A DNA stretch of 64,000 bases, taken from Saccharopolyspora spinosa NRRL 18395. Its GTDB lineage: Bacteria; Actinomycetota; Actinomycetes; Mycobacteriales; Pseudonocardiaceae. Below are positions 53,885 to 62,760 of the stretch, one piece after another. The translations under genes and the position numbers were made by a program. The notes under the pieces were generated by a model. That model had not been told where the DNA came from, ran no database searches, and saw only the letters and a list, made by a program, of their open reading frames with translations. Position 1 is the stretch's first letter. Every line of letters starts with the position of its first letter. The stretch spans positions 3,088,554 through 3,152,553 of the forward strand of contig NZ_GL877878.1 in assembly GCF_000194155.1 (NCBI RefSeq), given 5' to 3'.

Positions 53885-55524
53885 ACGTGCGTCGCCACCT
53901 TCTGCTGCGCCCTGTTCTTGATCATGTGCTCCACTCCCCGTAGGGCGAGCGCCATGATCGTGTTGGTGGGATTGACTCCGAACGACGTGACGAACGTGCT
54001 GCCGTCCAGGATGTAGAGGTTCGGGACGTCGTGGCTCTGGCCGTAGGAGTCGACGACACTGCTGGCCGGGTCATCGCCCATCCTGGCCGTACCGAGCAGG
54101 TGGTATCCGGAGTCACGCATCAGCGAGGTCTCGCTGGTGGAGATTGCCCCGGAGGCCAGGTGTGCCTCCCGCATCCGATTGACATGGAACGCCAGCTTCG
54201 CGCTGGTGTCCTCCGAGGTCTTGTAGATCACCTTGGGGGCCGGGATACCGTCCGTGTCCGTCAGGTTGTTGGCCAGCAGCACCTGGTTGCTCTCGGCAGG
54301 GAGATCCTCCGCGATGACGCCCCACTCGAACGAGCGCCCGACCTCGCTGATTCTGTGGTGGAAGTTGGTGCCCCACTGGTCGGCCGGGGGACGACCGGCG
54401 TAGGCCGAGCGGTGCCCCTGGGGCCCCCCGGTAGGCATCGCATGCCATTTGCCGCCCCGCACGAAGCCACGAGACTTGTCCGTCTCGTAGAACTCCATCG
54501 AGATGATCGTCTGACCTGCCGGCCCGAGCCACGCCTCGAGCGGCTCCGCGTAAAGACCATCGACGCTGGCGTAGGGATGGATCATGAGGCGCTTGCCCAC
54601 CTGGCCCGACGAGTTCGCCAGTCCGTTCGGGTGACGCGCCGAGGTGGACAGCTGCAAGAGCCGCGGCGTCCCGATGCCGTTGGCCGCCAGCACGACGACG
54701 TGGGCCCGCTGGCGGCGCTCACGTCCGTCGCGGTCGATGTAGATGGCCGAGTCCACCAGCCCGTTCGCATCGGTCGTCAGCTCCCGGACGCGCGCCCCCG
54801 TCACCAGACGCGCCCCGTCCGCTATGGCGTCCGGCCAGTGTGTGATGTCCGTGGTCGCCTTGGCCCCCTCGGGACAACCCGTCTGACACGTCCCCCGACG
54901 CACGCACGACTCGCGGCCGCGGTACCGCCGGGATGCGATCGCATTGGTCGCGGGCCACCAGTGCCAGCCCAGCTTGTCCATACCGCGCGCGGCGACCATC
55001 CCCACCCTCCCCAGGGGCAGGGGCGGCAACGGGTACCGGACACCATCCGGGTACGCAGGGTCGTCGGATAGGCCGGAGATCCCCATGACGTCGTCGATCC
55101 GCTCGTAGAACGGGGCGAGCTCCTCGTAGGTGAGCGGCCAGTCATCAGCGACCCCGTCCAGCGTGTAGACCCGGAAGTCCGACGGCGTCGCCCGGGTCCA
55201 GTGCGCTCCGTACAGGATCGTGCTGCCGCCGACGCCGCTGTACATCAGCGGATTGACGTCCGACTGCGAGACGTCGATTGGATAGTCGGACACACCCTGT
55301 CGCACGTTAGGATTGGGGTGCCAGGTTTGCTGCGAGCCCAGCTCCCACCCTGCGCTCGCGCCGAGGAACTCGCTGCGCGGGGTCCAACCACCTTGCTCGA
55401 GACAGACGGTAGAGAAGCCGCGGCGGGCGAGCTCGCTCACGACCACGGCACCTGAGGCGCCGGCACCGATGACGAGAACGTCGGCGACCTCGGGCAGATC
55501 CGGGCTGATCGGTTCGAAACGCAT
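53881..55524 (-). CDS. GMC-family FAD-dependent dehydrogenase (large subunit)
   Basis: Starting at MRFEPISPD the protein has 547 residues. The N-terminal FAD motif is VLVIGAGASGAVVVSELARRG. SDVNPLMYSGVGGSTILYGAHWTR follows, then a Cys-rich RRYRGRESCVRRGTCQTGCPEGAK, which could hold a metal or cluster, and the C-terminal YHLLGTARMGDDPASSVVD and GVNPTNTIMALALRG with the catalytic His/Asn region. It pairs with the subunit-3 gene. Such enzymes oxidise sugars or polyols and pass electrons to quinone or cytochromes. It heads the operon with the ABC importer. Confidence 0.92.
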   Translation of the reverse strand: MRFEPISPDLPEVADVLVIGAGASGAVVVSELARRGFSTVCLEQGGWTPRSEFLGASAGWELGSQQTWHPNPNVRQGVSDYPIDVSQSDVNPLMYSGVGGSTILYGAHWTRATPSDFRVYTLDGVADDWPLTYEELAPFYERIDDVMGISGLSDDPAYPDGVRYPLPPLPLGRVGMVAARGMDKLGWHWWPATNAIASRRYRGRESCVRRGTCQTGCPEGAKATTDITHWPDAIADGARLVTGARVRELTTDANGLVDSAIYIDRDGRERRQRAHVVVLAANGIGTPRLLQLSTSARHPNGLANSSGQVGKRLMIHPYASVDGLYAEPLEAWLGPAGQTIISMEFYETDKSRGFVRGGKWHAMPTGGPQGHRSAYAGRPPADQWGTNFHHRISEVGRSFEWGVIAEDLPAESNQVLLANNLTDTDGIPAPKVIYKTSEDTSAKLAFHVNRMREAHLASGAISTSETSLMRDSGYHLLGTARMGDDPASSVVDSYGQSHDVPNLYILDGSTFVTSFGVNPTNTIMALALRGVEHMIKNRAQQKVATHV

Positions 55525-55587
55525 GTTCCATCTTTCGGTTGCCGCCACAGAGATGCGACGGGGCCTCTGATCACAACTGGCACTGCG

Positions 55588-55620
55588 TTACGCGAGGACC
55601 GTATTCCGTATCTCATATGC
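55588..55620. promoter_or_regulatory. Candidate GntR operator upstream of the GMC operon
   Basis: The stretch TTACGCGAGGACCGTATTCC lies between the divergent GMC operon and the first GntR gene, inside arms GACCG and CGGTC spaced around CGTATCTCATATG. A very similar element (TTACGCGGTGAGGACC, then ACCGTATTCC) lies in the second divergent intergenic region at 58341-58370. Its position and sharing between two paralogous regulator genes suggest an operator or common promoter. Confidence 0.5.
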
Positions 55621-55695
55621 GGTCAAGGGCTCGCGGCTTACTTTCCGGGGCCGTGATCGAGTTTTGCTCGGCGAAACCCATGACCGTCGTCGAAT

Positions 55696-56394
55696 ATGAG
55701 ATCGGCTAGGATTCGCGTCGTGACCGGCCTGAACCCCCTCGAGCCCCGGAATGAGAACCTGACAGATCTGGTCTTCGACTCCATCCGTGAAGCCATCGTC
55801 GACCAGACCCTCCCGCCGGGCAGCAGGGTGAGCGAGCAGCGCATCGCGAGCCAGCTCAACGTCAGCAAGACGCCTGTGCGCGAGGGACTTCTGAGACTGC
55901 GCCACATCGGTCTCGTCAAGTCTTTCGAGCGTGGACTGCGTGTGGTCACGCCTTCGGTCCACGCGATCCGCAACGCCTACGAGTTCCGCGCCGGCATCGA
56001 GCGAACGGCGGCGTACTACGCCGCGCACCGGGCCGACAACGCGCAGCGCGAGGAACTGATGAAGCTTGCGCGGACCTCGCTCGACGCCGCGACAGCAGGG
56101 AACGCACTGGGGTTCCGGGCGTCGGACCGAGCCTTTCACCGTCTCATCGCCACGGCCGCCGACAACGACGTGCTGATCCGCGCTGTCGAGGACACGCTGA
56201 CGCTCACCACCGTGCTACGAGAACGCGACGTGCCCTCGACGGGCGACTCGGTGTCCTGCGCCCATGAGCACATTGCGATCGCCCAGCACATCCTGGCCGG
56301 CGCGGCAGACGAGGCCCAGAAGGAGGCCGGCGACCACGTTCTGCACGTGATGTCCCTGGTCCTTGCGGCCCACACCGCACTGGCGCAGCCCTAG
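55696..56394 (+). CDS. GntR-family regulator, FCD/FadR subgroup (paralogue 1)
   Basis: The protein has 232 residues from ATG 55696; a GTG at 55720 is an alternative start. The winged-helix DNA-binding domain is TDLVFDSIREAIVDQTLPPG, VSEQRIASQLNVSKTPVREGLLRLRHIGLV. The C-terminal FCD ligand domain is all-helical with AYEFRAGIERTAAYYAAH, FHRLIATAADND and a late HEHIAIAQHIL, whose His residues could bind a metal. It is divergent from the GMC/ABC operon and is likely its repressor. It is clearly paralogous to the regulator at 58392. Confidence 0.92.
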   Translation: MRSARIRVVTGLNPLEPRNENLTDLVFDSIREAIVDQTLPPGSRVSEQRIASQLNVSKTPVREGLLRLRHIGLVKSFERGLRVVTPSVHAIRNAYEFRAGIERTAAYYAAHRADNAQREELMKLARTSLDAATAGNALGFRASDRAFHRLIATAADNDVLIRAVEDTLTLTTVLRERDVPSTGDSVSCAHEHIAIAQHILAGAADEAQKEAGDHVLHVMSLVLAAHTALAQP

Positions 56395-56406
56395 GGCGGC
56401 GCCTGA

Positions 56407-56452
56407 TGAGGCGGGGCCCGGGTGGACGGCACCACCCCGGGGCCCCGCCTCA
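56407..56452. terminator. Bidirectional terminator between convergent genes
   Basis: Perfect arms TGAGGCGGGGCCC (56407-56419) and GGGCCCCGCCTCA (56440-56452) enclose a 20-base loop. The second arm covers the stop codon of the minus-strand DUF1445 gene. The hairpin lies 13 bases after the GntR stop and would serve both transcripts. Confidence 0.7.
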
Positions 56453-57238
56453 CTCGGAGTCGATCCGCATTCCGGTCACGAACATGTGACCCGTCGAGTG
56501 CGTGATCATTAGCTCGGTCTTCGCCTCGATCGCCGCCTGCTGCGGGGTCACGCCGCAGGCCCAGAACACCGGCACGTCGCCCGGCTCCATACGCACTCGT
56601 TCACCCCAGTCAGGTTCATCAACGTTGTCGATGCCCAACTTCTCAGGGGAGCCGATGTGCACGGGGCCCCCGTGCACCTCGGGATGCGCATGCGTGATGG
56701 TGACAGCCTCCGCCACCCGGTCCGGGGGCATGGGACGCATTGAAACCACTAGCTTCCCCCGGAACTGGCCTGCGGGCACACACTCACGGTTGCTGAGGTA
56801 AACCGGGCCGTTGATCCCCTGGTCGATGTGCCGGATCGGGAGTCCGGCATCGAGCAGCAAGTGCTCGAAGGAGAAGCTGCAGCCAAGCAGGAACGCGACC
56901 ATGTCGTCGGTCCACAGGTCAACGACGTCACTGCGCTCCTCCACCAGCGCCCCTTCCCGGTACACGCTGTATTTGGGCAGGTCGGTGCGGAGGTCAGCAC
57001 CAGGGGCGGTCAGCTTCGGCTCCGGATCTCCCGCGTCGGTGACCTCGAGGATCGGGCACGGCTTGGGGTTCCGCTGGGCGAACCGCATGAAGTCGAACGC
57101 GTCATCCTGGGGCAGCATCACGAGGTTGGCCTGCACGAATCCATGACAGATCCCGGACGTGGGCCTCGCCCACGCATTCGCGCGGTTGGCACGCCATGCC
57201 TCGATGGGCTCCGCGTGCTGCAGATCAACGAACTCCAT
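56450..57238 (-). CDS. DUF1445-family protein (putative hydro-lyase / D-glutamate cyclase family)
   Basis: Starting at MEFVDLQHAEPIEAWRANR (ATG 57238; an upstream ATG adds 14 residues) the protein has 262 residues. It shows GICHGFVQANLVMLPQDDAFDFMRFAQRNPKPCPILEVTD, LRTDLPKYSVYREGALV, FLLGCSFSFEHLLLDAG, and GDVPVFWACGVTPQQAAI with a Cys. These are typical of DUF1445 proteins, whose human fusion partner domain forms 5-oxo-D-proline from D-glutamate. It lies 69 bases downstream of the DUF4392 gene, giving a split version of that system. Confidence 0.85.
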   Translation of the reverse strand: MEFVDLQHAEPIEAWRANRANAWARPTSGICHGFVQANLVMLPQDDAFDFMRFAQRNPKPCPILEVTDAGDPEPKLTAPGADLRTDLPKYSVYREGALVEERSDVVDLWTDDMVAFLLGCSFSFEHLLLDAGLPIRHIDQGINGPVYLSNRECVPAGQFRGKLVVSMRPMPPDRVAEAVTITHAHPEVHGGPVHIGSPEKLGIDNVDEPDWGERVRMEPGDVPVFWACGVTPQQAAIEAKTELMITHSTGHMFVTGMRIDSE

Positions 57239-57307
57239 CGATGACTTCCCCTTCCCGGCGATGATGACGAAGGCTGGCAACCGAGGGTTGCCCGCTACGG
57301 GTGGCCG

Positions 57308-58270
57308 TCACTGGTCTGCCACCCAGGGGTCGCCGAGCAGGCTCTGGTGAACGATTCCGGAGATCAGCTCGGCATGCGCGGCGACGAAACGCAGTGGGAT
57401 CCCGTCGTCGCCTTGGAACGCGGGATCGTCAACGCCGCCGCTGCGTAGACCTGCGCGCAGCCCCAGCTCGGTCCACTCGCGCACCAGATCCCCGGTGACT
57501 GCCAGGTTTGCGCGTCGAGCCAGGATGGCCACCGCACCGGTGATGACGTAGCAGCCCAAATTCGACACGGATGCAGGCAGCAGATGATCCACCGTCGTGG
57601 ACGCGAAGAATCCGCCCTCAACGCTGACGCCTCGCGGAGTCAGCGCCTCGGACTCGGCGGCAATGTTGCCGAACCCGATCTCGTTGCCGTTGTCTCCCAC
57701 GGCCAGCGTCAGAGCACCGTTGTCCGTGGCGGCGCGAAGGTAGTCGTCGGCAAACAGATCACCGGCGGTGACCGGCGTGCCCCAGATCAGATGACGGCCG
57801 CCAACAGAGTTCTGCCCCAGCTTCTCGATGGCGGCGACGACGCCGAACTGCGCCGCGAACTCCCGGGCCTCGGCCGCGCTGGAGAATCGGGACTCCATCA
57901 AGGTCACGCCATCCAGGCCCGCAGCGTCGACCAGCTTCTCCACCGGGCCGACGGCCTCTGGGTCGATGACGATGGTCACCTCGCTACCAAGACCGGCGAG
58001 CGTGCGCGCGAGTGCCAGAGAGCCGATGGGGCCGTCCACCTCCCCCTGCGGGAACCGGCCTTCCTCGACCAGACCCGTGACGATCAACGCCTTTTCACCC
58101 TGTCGACGCAGCAGAGAGCGCGCGATCGCAAGGCTGATCGGCTCCGACCGCTCACCCCGCGCCAGCGTGTAGAACGGGCTCACGATGCCGGCCGGGCTCG
58201 TCGGCGGACGCATCTCGATCGTGGCCAGTCGATCCAGGCTCTCGAAGGCCGGGTGCGACTCGGGCTTCAT
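57308..58270 (-). CDS. DUF4392-family protein (D-glutamate cyclase-like)
   Basis: ATG 58270 behind GAGGGAG gives 320 residues. Recognisable parts are ALIVTGLVEEGRFPQGEVDGPIGSLALARTLAGLG, VTIVIDPEAVGPVEKLVDAAG, AIEKLGQNSVGGRHLIWGTPVT, VGDNGNEIGFGNI and ASVSNLGCYVITGAVAIL. The G-D-G/N-E-I-G-x-G-N motif is the DUF4392 signature. In mammals this domain converts D-glutamate to 5-oxo-D-proline. With the DUF1445 gene it forms a two-gene unit, divergent from the second GntR gene. Confidence 0.85.
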   Translation of the reverse strand: MKPESHPAFESLDRLATIEMRPPTSPAGIVSPFYTLARGERSEPISLAIARSLLRRQGEKALIVTGLVEEGRFPQGEVDGPIGSLALARTLAGLGSEVTIVIDPEAVGPVEKLVDAAGLDGVTLMESRFSSAAEAREFAAQFGVVAAIEKLGQNSVGGRHLIWGTPVTAGDLFADDYLRAATDNGALTLAVGDNGNEIGFGNIAAESEALTPRGVSVEGGFFASTTVDHLLPASVSNLGCYVITGAVAILARRANLAVTGDLVREWTELGLRAGLRSGGVDDPAFQGDDGIPLRFVAAHAELISGIVHQSLLGDPWVADQ

Positions 58271-58340
58271 CAGCTCTCCCTCGGTATACGACATATCCCA
58301 AGGACTTCATCCGCTACGGAGTCCCGCCTCGGGCGGTTGC

Positions 58341-58370
58341 TTACGCGGTGAGGACCATATACCGTATTCC
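58341..58370. promoter_or_regulatory. Candidate GntR operator upstream of the D-glutamate cyclase genes
   Basis: The element TTACGCGGTGAGGACC, then ATATACCGTATTCC, resembles 55588-55611. It lies between the DUF4392 gene (minus) and the second GntR gene (plus). A nearby GGTATACGACATATCC at 58284-58299 has the GTATAC core seen at many FCD-GntR sites. Confidence 0.5.
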
Positions 58371-58391
58371 ACTGTCCAAGGAAGGGGGACG

Positions 58392-59174
58392 ATGGAACCG
58401 AATCAGCCACGCACTGCGGGCACGCTGAACATGGTGGAGCTGCACCATCGCCCAGCCGCCGCAGACTCCGCGGTGGGGTCCGGCAACGGTATGCTCGCAC
58501 CCCTCGACGCACGCGTCGACAATCTGACAGATCGGGTCTTCGAGGCCATCCGCGACAGCATCGTAAGTCAGGCACTCCCACCTGGGCGTCGTGTGAGCGA
58601 GGCCAAGCTCGCGGCCGAGCTGAATGTCAGCAAGACCCCCGTGCGCGAGGCGCTTCTCCGCTTGCGGCACGTGGGCCTGGTCGAGGCTGCCCCGAAGGGG
58701 CTGCGCGTCATCAGCGCCTCGGTCCGCGCCATTCGCGACGCCTACGAGCACCGGGCGGGGCTGGAGAGCTCGGCAGCCTGGTTCACCGCACATCGGGCTA
58801 CCAGCGCCCAACGGGAGAGGCTCCACGAGGTCGCCACCTCATCCCTGCGCGCGGCAGAGTCCGGCGACTCCGCCCAGTTCCGCGCCGAGGATCGCGTCTT
58901 CCACCACATCATCGCCGAGTTCTGCGGGAACGAGATCCTCCAGCGCGCGGTCGACAACGCCCTGGTGCTGACCGCTGTACTCCGAGAACGCGACACTCCC
59001 TCGACCGGTGACTCCATCTCCTGCGCCTCGGAGCACATCGCGACGGCATCCGCCGTTCTGGCTGGCGACGCCGACCGGGCAGCCCGGAACAACGCCGACC
59101 ACATCCTCCACGTGATGTCGCTTGTCCTCTCCTCACACACGCAGCGCGGGAACGTGCCCCCGGGAACGAGTTAA
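58392..59174 (+). CDS. GntR-family regulator, FCD/FadR subgroup (paralogue 2)
   Basis: ATG 58392 follows GGGGG and gives 260 residues; the frame is open further upstream without support. An extra N-terminal segment of about 45 residues precedes the winged helix (NLTDRVFEAIRDSIVSQALPPG, VSEAKLAAELNVSKTPVREALLRLRHVGLV). The FCD domain has AYEHRAGLESSAAWFTAH, FHHIIAEFCGNE and SEHIATASAVLAG. Extensive identity with the 55696 protein indicates duplication. It is divergent from the DUF4392/DUF1445 pair and lies upstream of the FAH operon, so it may control both. Confidence 0.92.
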   Translation: MEPNQPRTAGTLNMVELHHRPAAADSAVGSGNGMLAPLDARVDNLTDRVFEAIRDSIVSQALPPGRRVSEAKLAAELNVSKTPVREALLRLRHVGLVEAAPKGLRVISASVRAIRDAYEHRAGLESSAAWFTAHRATSAQRERLHEVATSSLRAAESGDSAQFRAEDRVFHHIIAEFCGNEILQRAVDNALVLTAVLRERDTPSTGDSISCASEHIATASAVLAGDADRAARNNADHILHVMSLVLSSHTQRGNVPPGTS

Positions 59175-59224
59175 ACCAACTCCCCCACCCCCTACCTCAC
59201 CATTCGACCGAAGGACGGGCTTTC

Positions 59225-60088
59225 GTGACCGAGCACCTGGCGACCATCACCGCTGCGGAAGGAGAGATCCCCGTTGTCGTGAGCGACCGCGGCGTCGCAG
59301 CAATCCGGGAGATAGACCCCGAGCTGGCGGTCACGACCATCATGGACGTGATCGCAGGAGACCACCTCGCGCGGCTGCGTGAGCGTGTCAAGAACGCCCC
59401 CGACCTCGCCTTCACACGCGTGGACGAGGTGCGGTTCACCGCGCCGTACCGATCCCCCCGGAAGATCTGGGGCATCGGTCTGAACTACGGCGATCACGCA
59501 GCGGACCTGAGCGAGTCGGCGCCCGACCAGCCGGCGTCCTTCGTGAAGTGCGACCACACGATCATCGGCCCGGATGAGCCGATCGTGATTCCGGCGCAGA
59601 GTGAGCGCACCACGTCCGAGGCTGAGATCGGGCTCATCATCGGCAGGACTTGCGAGAACGTCAGCGAGTCCGAGGCGATGGACTACGTGTGGGGGGTCAC
59701 GACCATCCTGGACCAGACCGCCGAGGACATCTTGCGGATCAATCCGCGCTATCTCACCCGCTCGAAGAACTTCCGGACGTTCTTCTGCTTCGGACCGGAG
59801 CTCGTACCGCTCGATGAGGTGATAGAGAAGTTCGAAAGCTTGGACGACATCGAGATCTCGACGGTCAAGAACGGCGATGAGTTCAGGACCAACACGGTCG
59901 CCCACATGACCCACAAGCCCGCCAGCCTCGTGAGCTTCCACTCGAAGATGATGCCGCTGTTTCCGGGAGACATCATCTCCACCGGAACCCCTGGCGCGCT
60001 CGTCATCGGCGACGGAGACCGTGTGGAGTGCCGGATCGACGGCATCGGTCAGCTGACCACGACGGCGCGAAAGGCCACTACACGATGA
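59225..60088 (+). CDS. Fumarylacetoacetate hydrolase (FAH) family protein
   Basis: The GTG start at 59225 gives 287 residues. The core has RKIWGIGLNYGDHAAD, PASFVKCDHTIIGPDEPI, the metal-ligand SEAEIGLIIGR and FFCFGPELVPLDEV, and the end has STGTPGALVIGDGDRVECRIDGIGQL. FAH enzymes hydrolyse or decarboxylate 2-oxo acids in aromatic, sugar and amino-acid breakdown. It is the first gene of a plus-strand operon. Its stop overlaps the next start (ATGA). Confidence 0.92.
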   Translation: MTEHLATITAAEGEIPVVVSDRGVAAIREIDPELAVTTIMDVIAGDHLARLRERVKNAPDLAFTRVDEVRFTAPYRSPRKIWGIGLNYGDHAADLSESAPDQPASFVKCDHTIIGPDEPIVIPAQSERTTSEAEIGLIIGRTCENVSESEAMDYVWGVTTILDQTAEDILRINPRYLTRSKNFRTFFCFGPELVPLDEVIEKFESLDDIEISTVKNGDEFRTNTVAHMTHKPASLVSFHSKMMPLFPGDIISTGTPGALVIGDGDRVECRIDGIGQLTTTARKATTR

Positions 60089-61407
60089 GCACTCACGCGG
60101 TCGAGCAGCTCGACCGGACCCGACTCCTGCAATGTGCCGACGACCTCCGCGAGACCGTCCTCGACGACGCACTCAAGGGCGTGCCCCTGGGTGCTCGTGT
60201 GCTCCTCGGAGAGGTGGACCAGCAGAACTGGAACGTGGCCCGCGGAGACCTCGCCCTGCCGGTGACCACACTCCACGCACGCGCTATGAACGCCAACCTG
60301 GCGACTATGGAGGCGTACTGCGAGCGCAACAACGCGCTTCTCGCCCCGCACGGCAAGACCACCATGTCACCCCAGCTCTTCGCCCTTCAGGCGTCTCACG
60401 GTGCGTGGGCGTTCACGGCAGCGACGCCCACTCAGGTGGCCGTGATGCGCCGCTACGGGGTTCAGCGCATCATCCTGGCCAACGAACTCGTCGATGCTCC
60501 CGCGCTGCGTTGGGTGACTGCCGAAATCGCCAGCGACAGCTCGTTCGACTTCTACTGCCTGGTCGACGATGCGGACACGGTGCGGGCGATGTCCGATACC
60601 ATCGCCGACTCCGGCCACGGGGTCACCCTCAACGTCCTCCTCGAGGTCGGAGTGCCTGGTGGCAGGTGTGGCGTGCGAGACCTCGACTCGGCGCTCGAGG
60701 TCGCCGCGGCGGTCGCCGCGACCGAGCATCTCCGGCTGGTCGGCGTCGAGGCCTACGAGGGCCTCGTGACCGGCGGCATGACACCGGAGGACCTCCATGC
60801 ACTCGACACCTTCTTCGCTGGCGTCCGGTCGATCGTGCTCGAGCTGGCACGTCGCGACCTGTTCGACGCCAACCGCATCATCGTGACGGCAGGCGGAAGC
60901 TCGTACTTCGATCGTGTCGTCGCCGGACTCGGCTCGTGGGACGGTGTCCGCGACGACGTGGACCTAGTGCTTCGAAGCGGCTGTTACATCTCCCACGACG
61001 CCGGCAAGTACGAAAAGCTCTCGCCGCTCGCTGGCCGACGGGCCGAGCAGGAACCGCTCCGGCTCCACAACGCACTCACTGCATGGGCTTCCGTGCTGTC
61101 CCGGCCGGAGCCTGATCTCGCGATCCTGTCGATCGGGAAGCGCGACGCGGCCCATGACCTGACGCTGCCACAGCCACGCGAGCTGTTTCGCGCGGATGGC
61201 TCGAGGCAGCGGCTGCGGGAAGCGGAGACGTTCAAGCTGATGGACCAGCACGCCTTCGTTCGCGTTGCCCCCGGGCTCGCGATCGCTCCCGGAGACATCG
61301 TCGCTTTCGACATGTCCCACCCGTGCACGGCCTTCGACAAGCTCCCCTTCATCCCGATCATCGACGACGACTTCAACGTCGTCGACGGCGTCCTCACGTT
61401 CTTCTGA
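60085..61407 (+). CDS. PLP-dependent D-amino-acid deaminase/aldolase-like enzyme
   Basis: ATG 60085 gives 440 residues. The N-terminal fold-type III barrel binds PLP at the Lys of APHGKTTMSPQLF, followed by ILANELVDAPALRW, VLLEVGVPGGRCGVRD, VEAYEGLV and VTAGGSSYFDRV. The C-terminal beta domain has CYISHDAGKYE and DMSHPCTAFDKLPFIPI; the His-x-Cys resembles the metal site of D-serine dehydratase and D-threonine aldolase relatives. It likely deaminates or cleaves a D-amino acid. It is coupled to the FAH gene and followed by RidA, which deals with enamine products of such deaminations. Confidence 0.88.
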   Translation: MSTHAVEQLDRTRLLQCADDLRETVLDDALKGVPLGARVLLGEVDQQNWNVARGDLALPVTTLHARAMNANLATMEAYCERNNALLAPHGKTTMSPQLFALQASHGAWAFTAATPTQVAVMRRYGVQRIILANELVDAPALRWVTAEIASDSSFDFYCLVDDADTVRAMSDTIADSGHGVTLNVLLEVGVPGGRCGVRDLDSALEVAAAVAATEHLRLVGVEAYEGLVTGGMTPEDLHALDTFFAGVRSIVLELARRDLFDANRIIVTAGGSSYFDRVVAGLGSWDGVRDDVDLVLRSGCYISHDAGKYEKLSPLAGRRAEQEPLRLHNALTAWASVLSRPEPDLAILSIGKRDAAHDLTLPQPRELFRADGSRQRLREAETFKLMDQHAFVRVAPGLAIAPGDIVAFDMSHPCTAFDKLPFIPIIDDDFNVVDGVLTFF

Positions 61408-61508
61408 CGGGGCTCAGGACCTCCTACGGGAGGCTCCGGTTGAACCGACCCCACAAGCTCCCGAAGTCAGTTGGACATGACCACCAGCCACAGAGAGGCC
61501 CCGACACC

Positions 61509-61889
61509 GTGTCCCGTCAGGCGTTCACAGACGTCGACCTTCCTCCCGCGGGAGGCCCTTACTCCGCCGCCGTACGCATCGGCAACATCGTGGCAATCGC
61601 CGGGCAGTGCGGCTACCTCGCCGACAGATCCCTCGCACCGGGTGGTCTGGAACCTCAGGTGCGCCGGGCATTCGAGAACCTCATGACCGCGCTGCGTTCA
61701 GCCGGCTGCAGCGAGGCAGACGTGATCACCGTGAATGTGTTCCTCGCTGACGGGGACGACTTCGACGCGATGAACGCGATCTACCGCGAGTACTTCAGCG
61801 AGCCCGGCCCGGCCCGGACGACCATCACCGCCGGTCTCCGACCCGGTGTCCTGTTCGAGGTCAGCGCTCAGGCCGTGGTAGGCGGCTGA
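61509..61889 (+). CDS. RidA family (enamine/imine deaminase)
   Basis: GTG 61509 gives 126 residues. It has [20 protein letters not shown], the helix [20 protein letters not shown] and the Arg-containing [23 protein letters not shown], the RidA fold and active-site pattern. RidA hydrolyses reactive 2-aminoacrylate-like intermediates released by PLP enzymes, which fits the gene before it. The protein is a trimer in known cases. Confidence 0.92.
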   Translation: MSRQAFTDVDLPPAGGPYSAAVRIGNIVAIAGQCGYLADRSLAPGGLEPQVRRAFENLMTALRSAGCSEADVITVNVFLADGDDFDAMNAIYREYFSEPGPARTTITAGLRPGVLFEVSAQAVVGG

Positions 61890-61983
61890 CCGGGCCACTG
61901 CCACTCCTCCCACCAATGTCCCTCCATCAACGGCGTGCCACGACTTTCCGGGCCGCCGTCACCCGAAACCGCAAGGACATGTC

Positions 61984-62760
61984 ATGGATCTCGCAATCAA
62001 TGGAAGAGTCGCCCTCGTACTCGGAGCCGGCGGCGGACTCGGTTCGGCCATTGCCGCCTCGCTAAGCCGGGAAGGCGCGCGTGTGGCGCTGGCCGACATC
62101 GACAAGGACGCGCTCACGGAGGTCGAGGCGTCCATGACCGGCGATAACATGAGCCTGGTCTGGGACTTGGCGAACCTGTCGGTCATCGATGAGAACGTCA
62201 CCGCCGTCGAGAGCGAGCTCGGCCCGGTGGAGATCCTGGTCAACATCACCGGCGGCCCGCCGCCCACCCGTGTGTCCGGGCAGGACGCCACCCTGTGGCG
62301 TCGGCACTTCGAGGCGATGATCCTCTCCGTCGTCGCGATCACAGACCGCGTGCTCCCGGGCATGACCGAGCGGGGATGGGGCCGGATCATCACGTCGACT
62401 TCGTCCGGCGTCATCGCGCCCATCCCCAACCTCGGGTTGTCGAACGCCCTCCGCTCGAGTCTGGTGGGCTGGTCCAAGACACTGTCCGGTGAGGTGGCAA
62501 GCGACGGCATCACCAGCAACATCGTCGTTCCGGGGCGCATCGCCACTGCGCGCATCGCCCAGTTGGACCAGGCAAAGGCCGCACGGGAGAACCGCACTGC
62601 GGAGAACATCGCGAGGGAATCAGAGAGCTCTATTCCGGTCGGCCGCTACGGGCGGCGCGAGGAATTCGCCGACGCGGTCACATTTCTCGCCAGCGAGCGT
62701 GCCAGCTACATCACCGGATCCGTTGTCCGTGTCGATGGCGGACTGCTCCAGAACGTGTAA
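61984..62760 (+). CDS. Atypical short-chain dehydrogenase (Tyr and Lys of the active site replaced)
   Basis: The 258-residue protein has a cofactor motif [18 protein letters not shown], and [10 protein letters not shown] in place of NNAG. At the active site, [23 protein letters not shown] aligns Ser and Arg where classical SDRs have Tyr and Lys. The C-terminal [13 protein letters not shown] is normal. The N-I-T-G-G-P and S-N-A-L-R combination occurs in a subgroup annotated as oxoacyl reductase-like without proven activity. It may bind NAD(P) with altered chemistry. It is the last gene before IS/intron debris. Confidence 0.88.
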   Translation: MDLAINGRVALVLGAGGGLGSAIAASLSREGARVALADIDKDALTEVEASMTGDNMSLVWDLANLSVIDENVTAVESELGPVEILVNITGGPPPTRVSGQDATLWRRHFEAMILSVVAITDRVLPGMTERGWGRIITSTSSGVIAPIPNLGLSNALRSSLVGWSKTLSGEVASDGITSNIVVPGRIATARIAQLDQAKAARENRTAENIARESESSIPVGRYGRREEFADAVTFLASERASYITGSVVRVDGGLLQNV

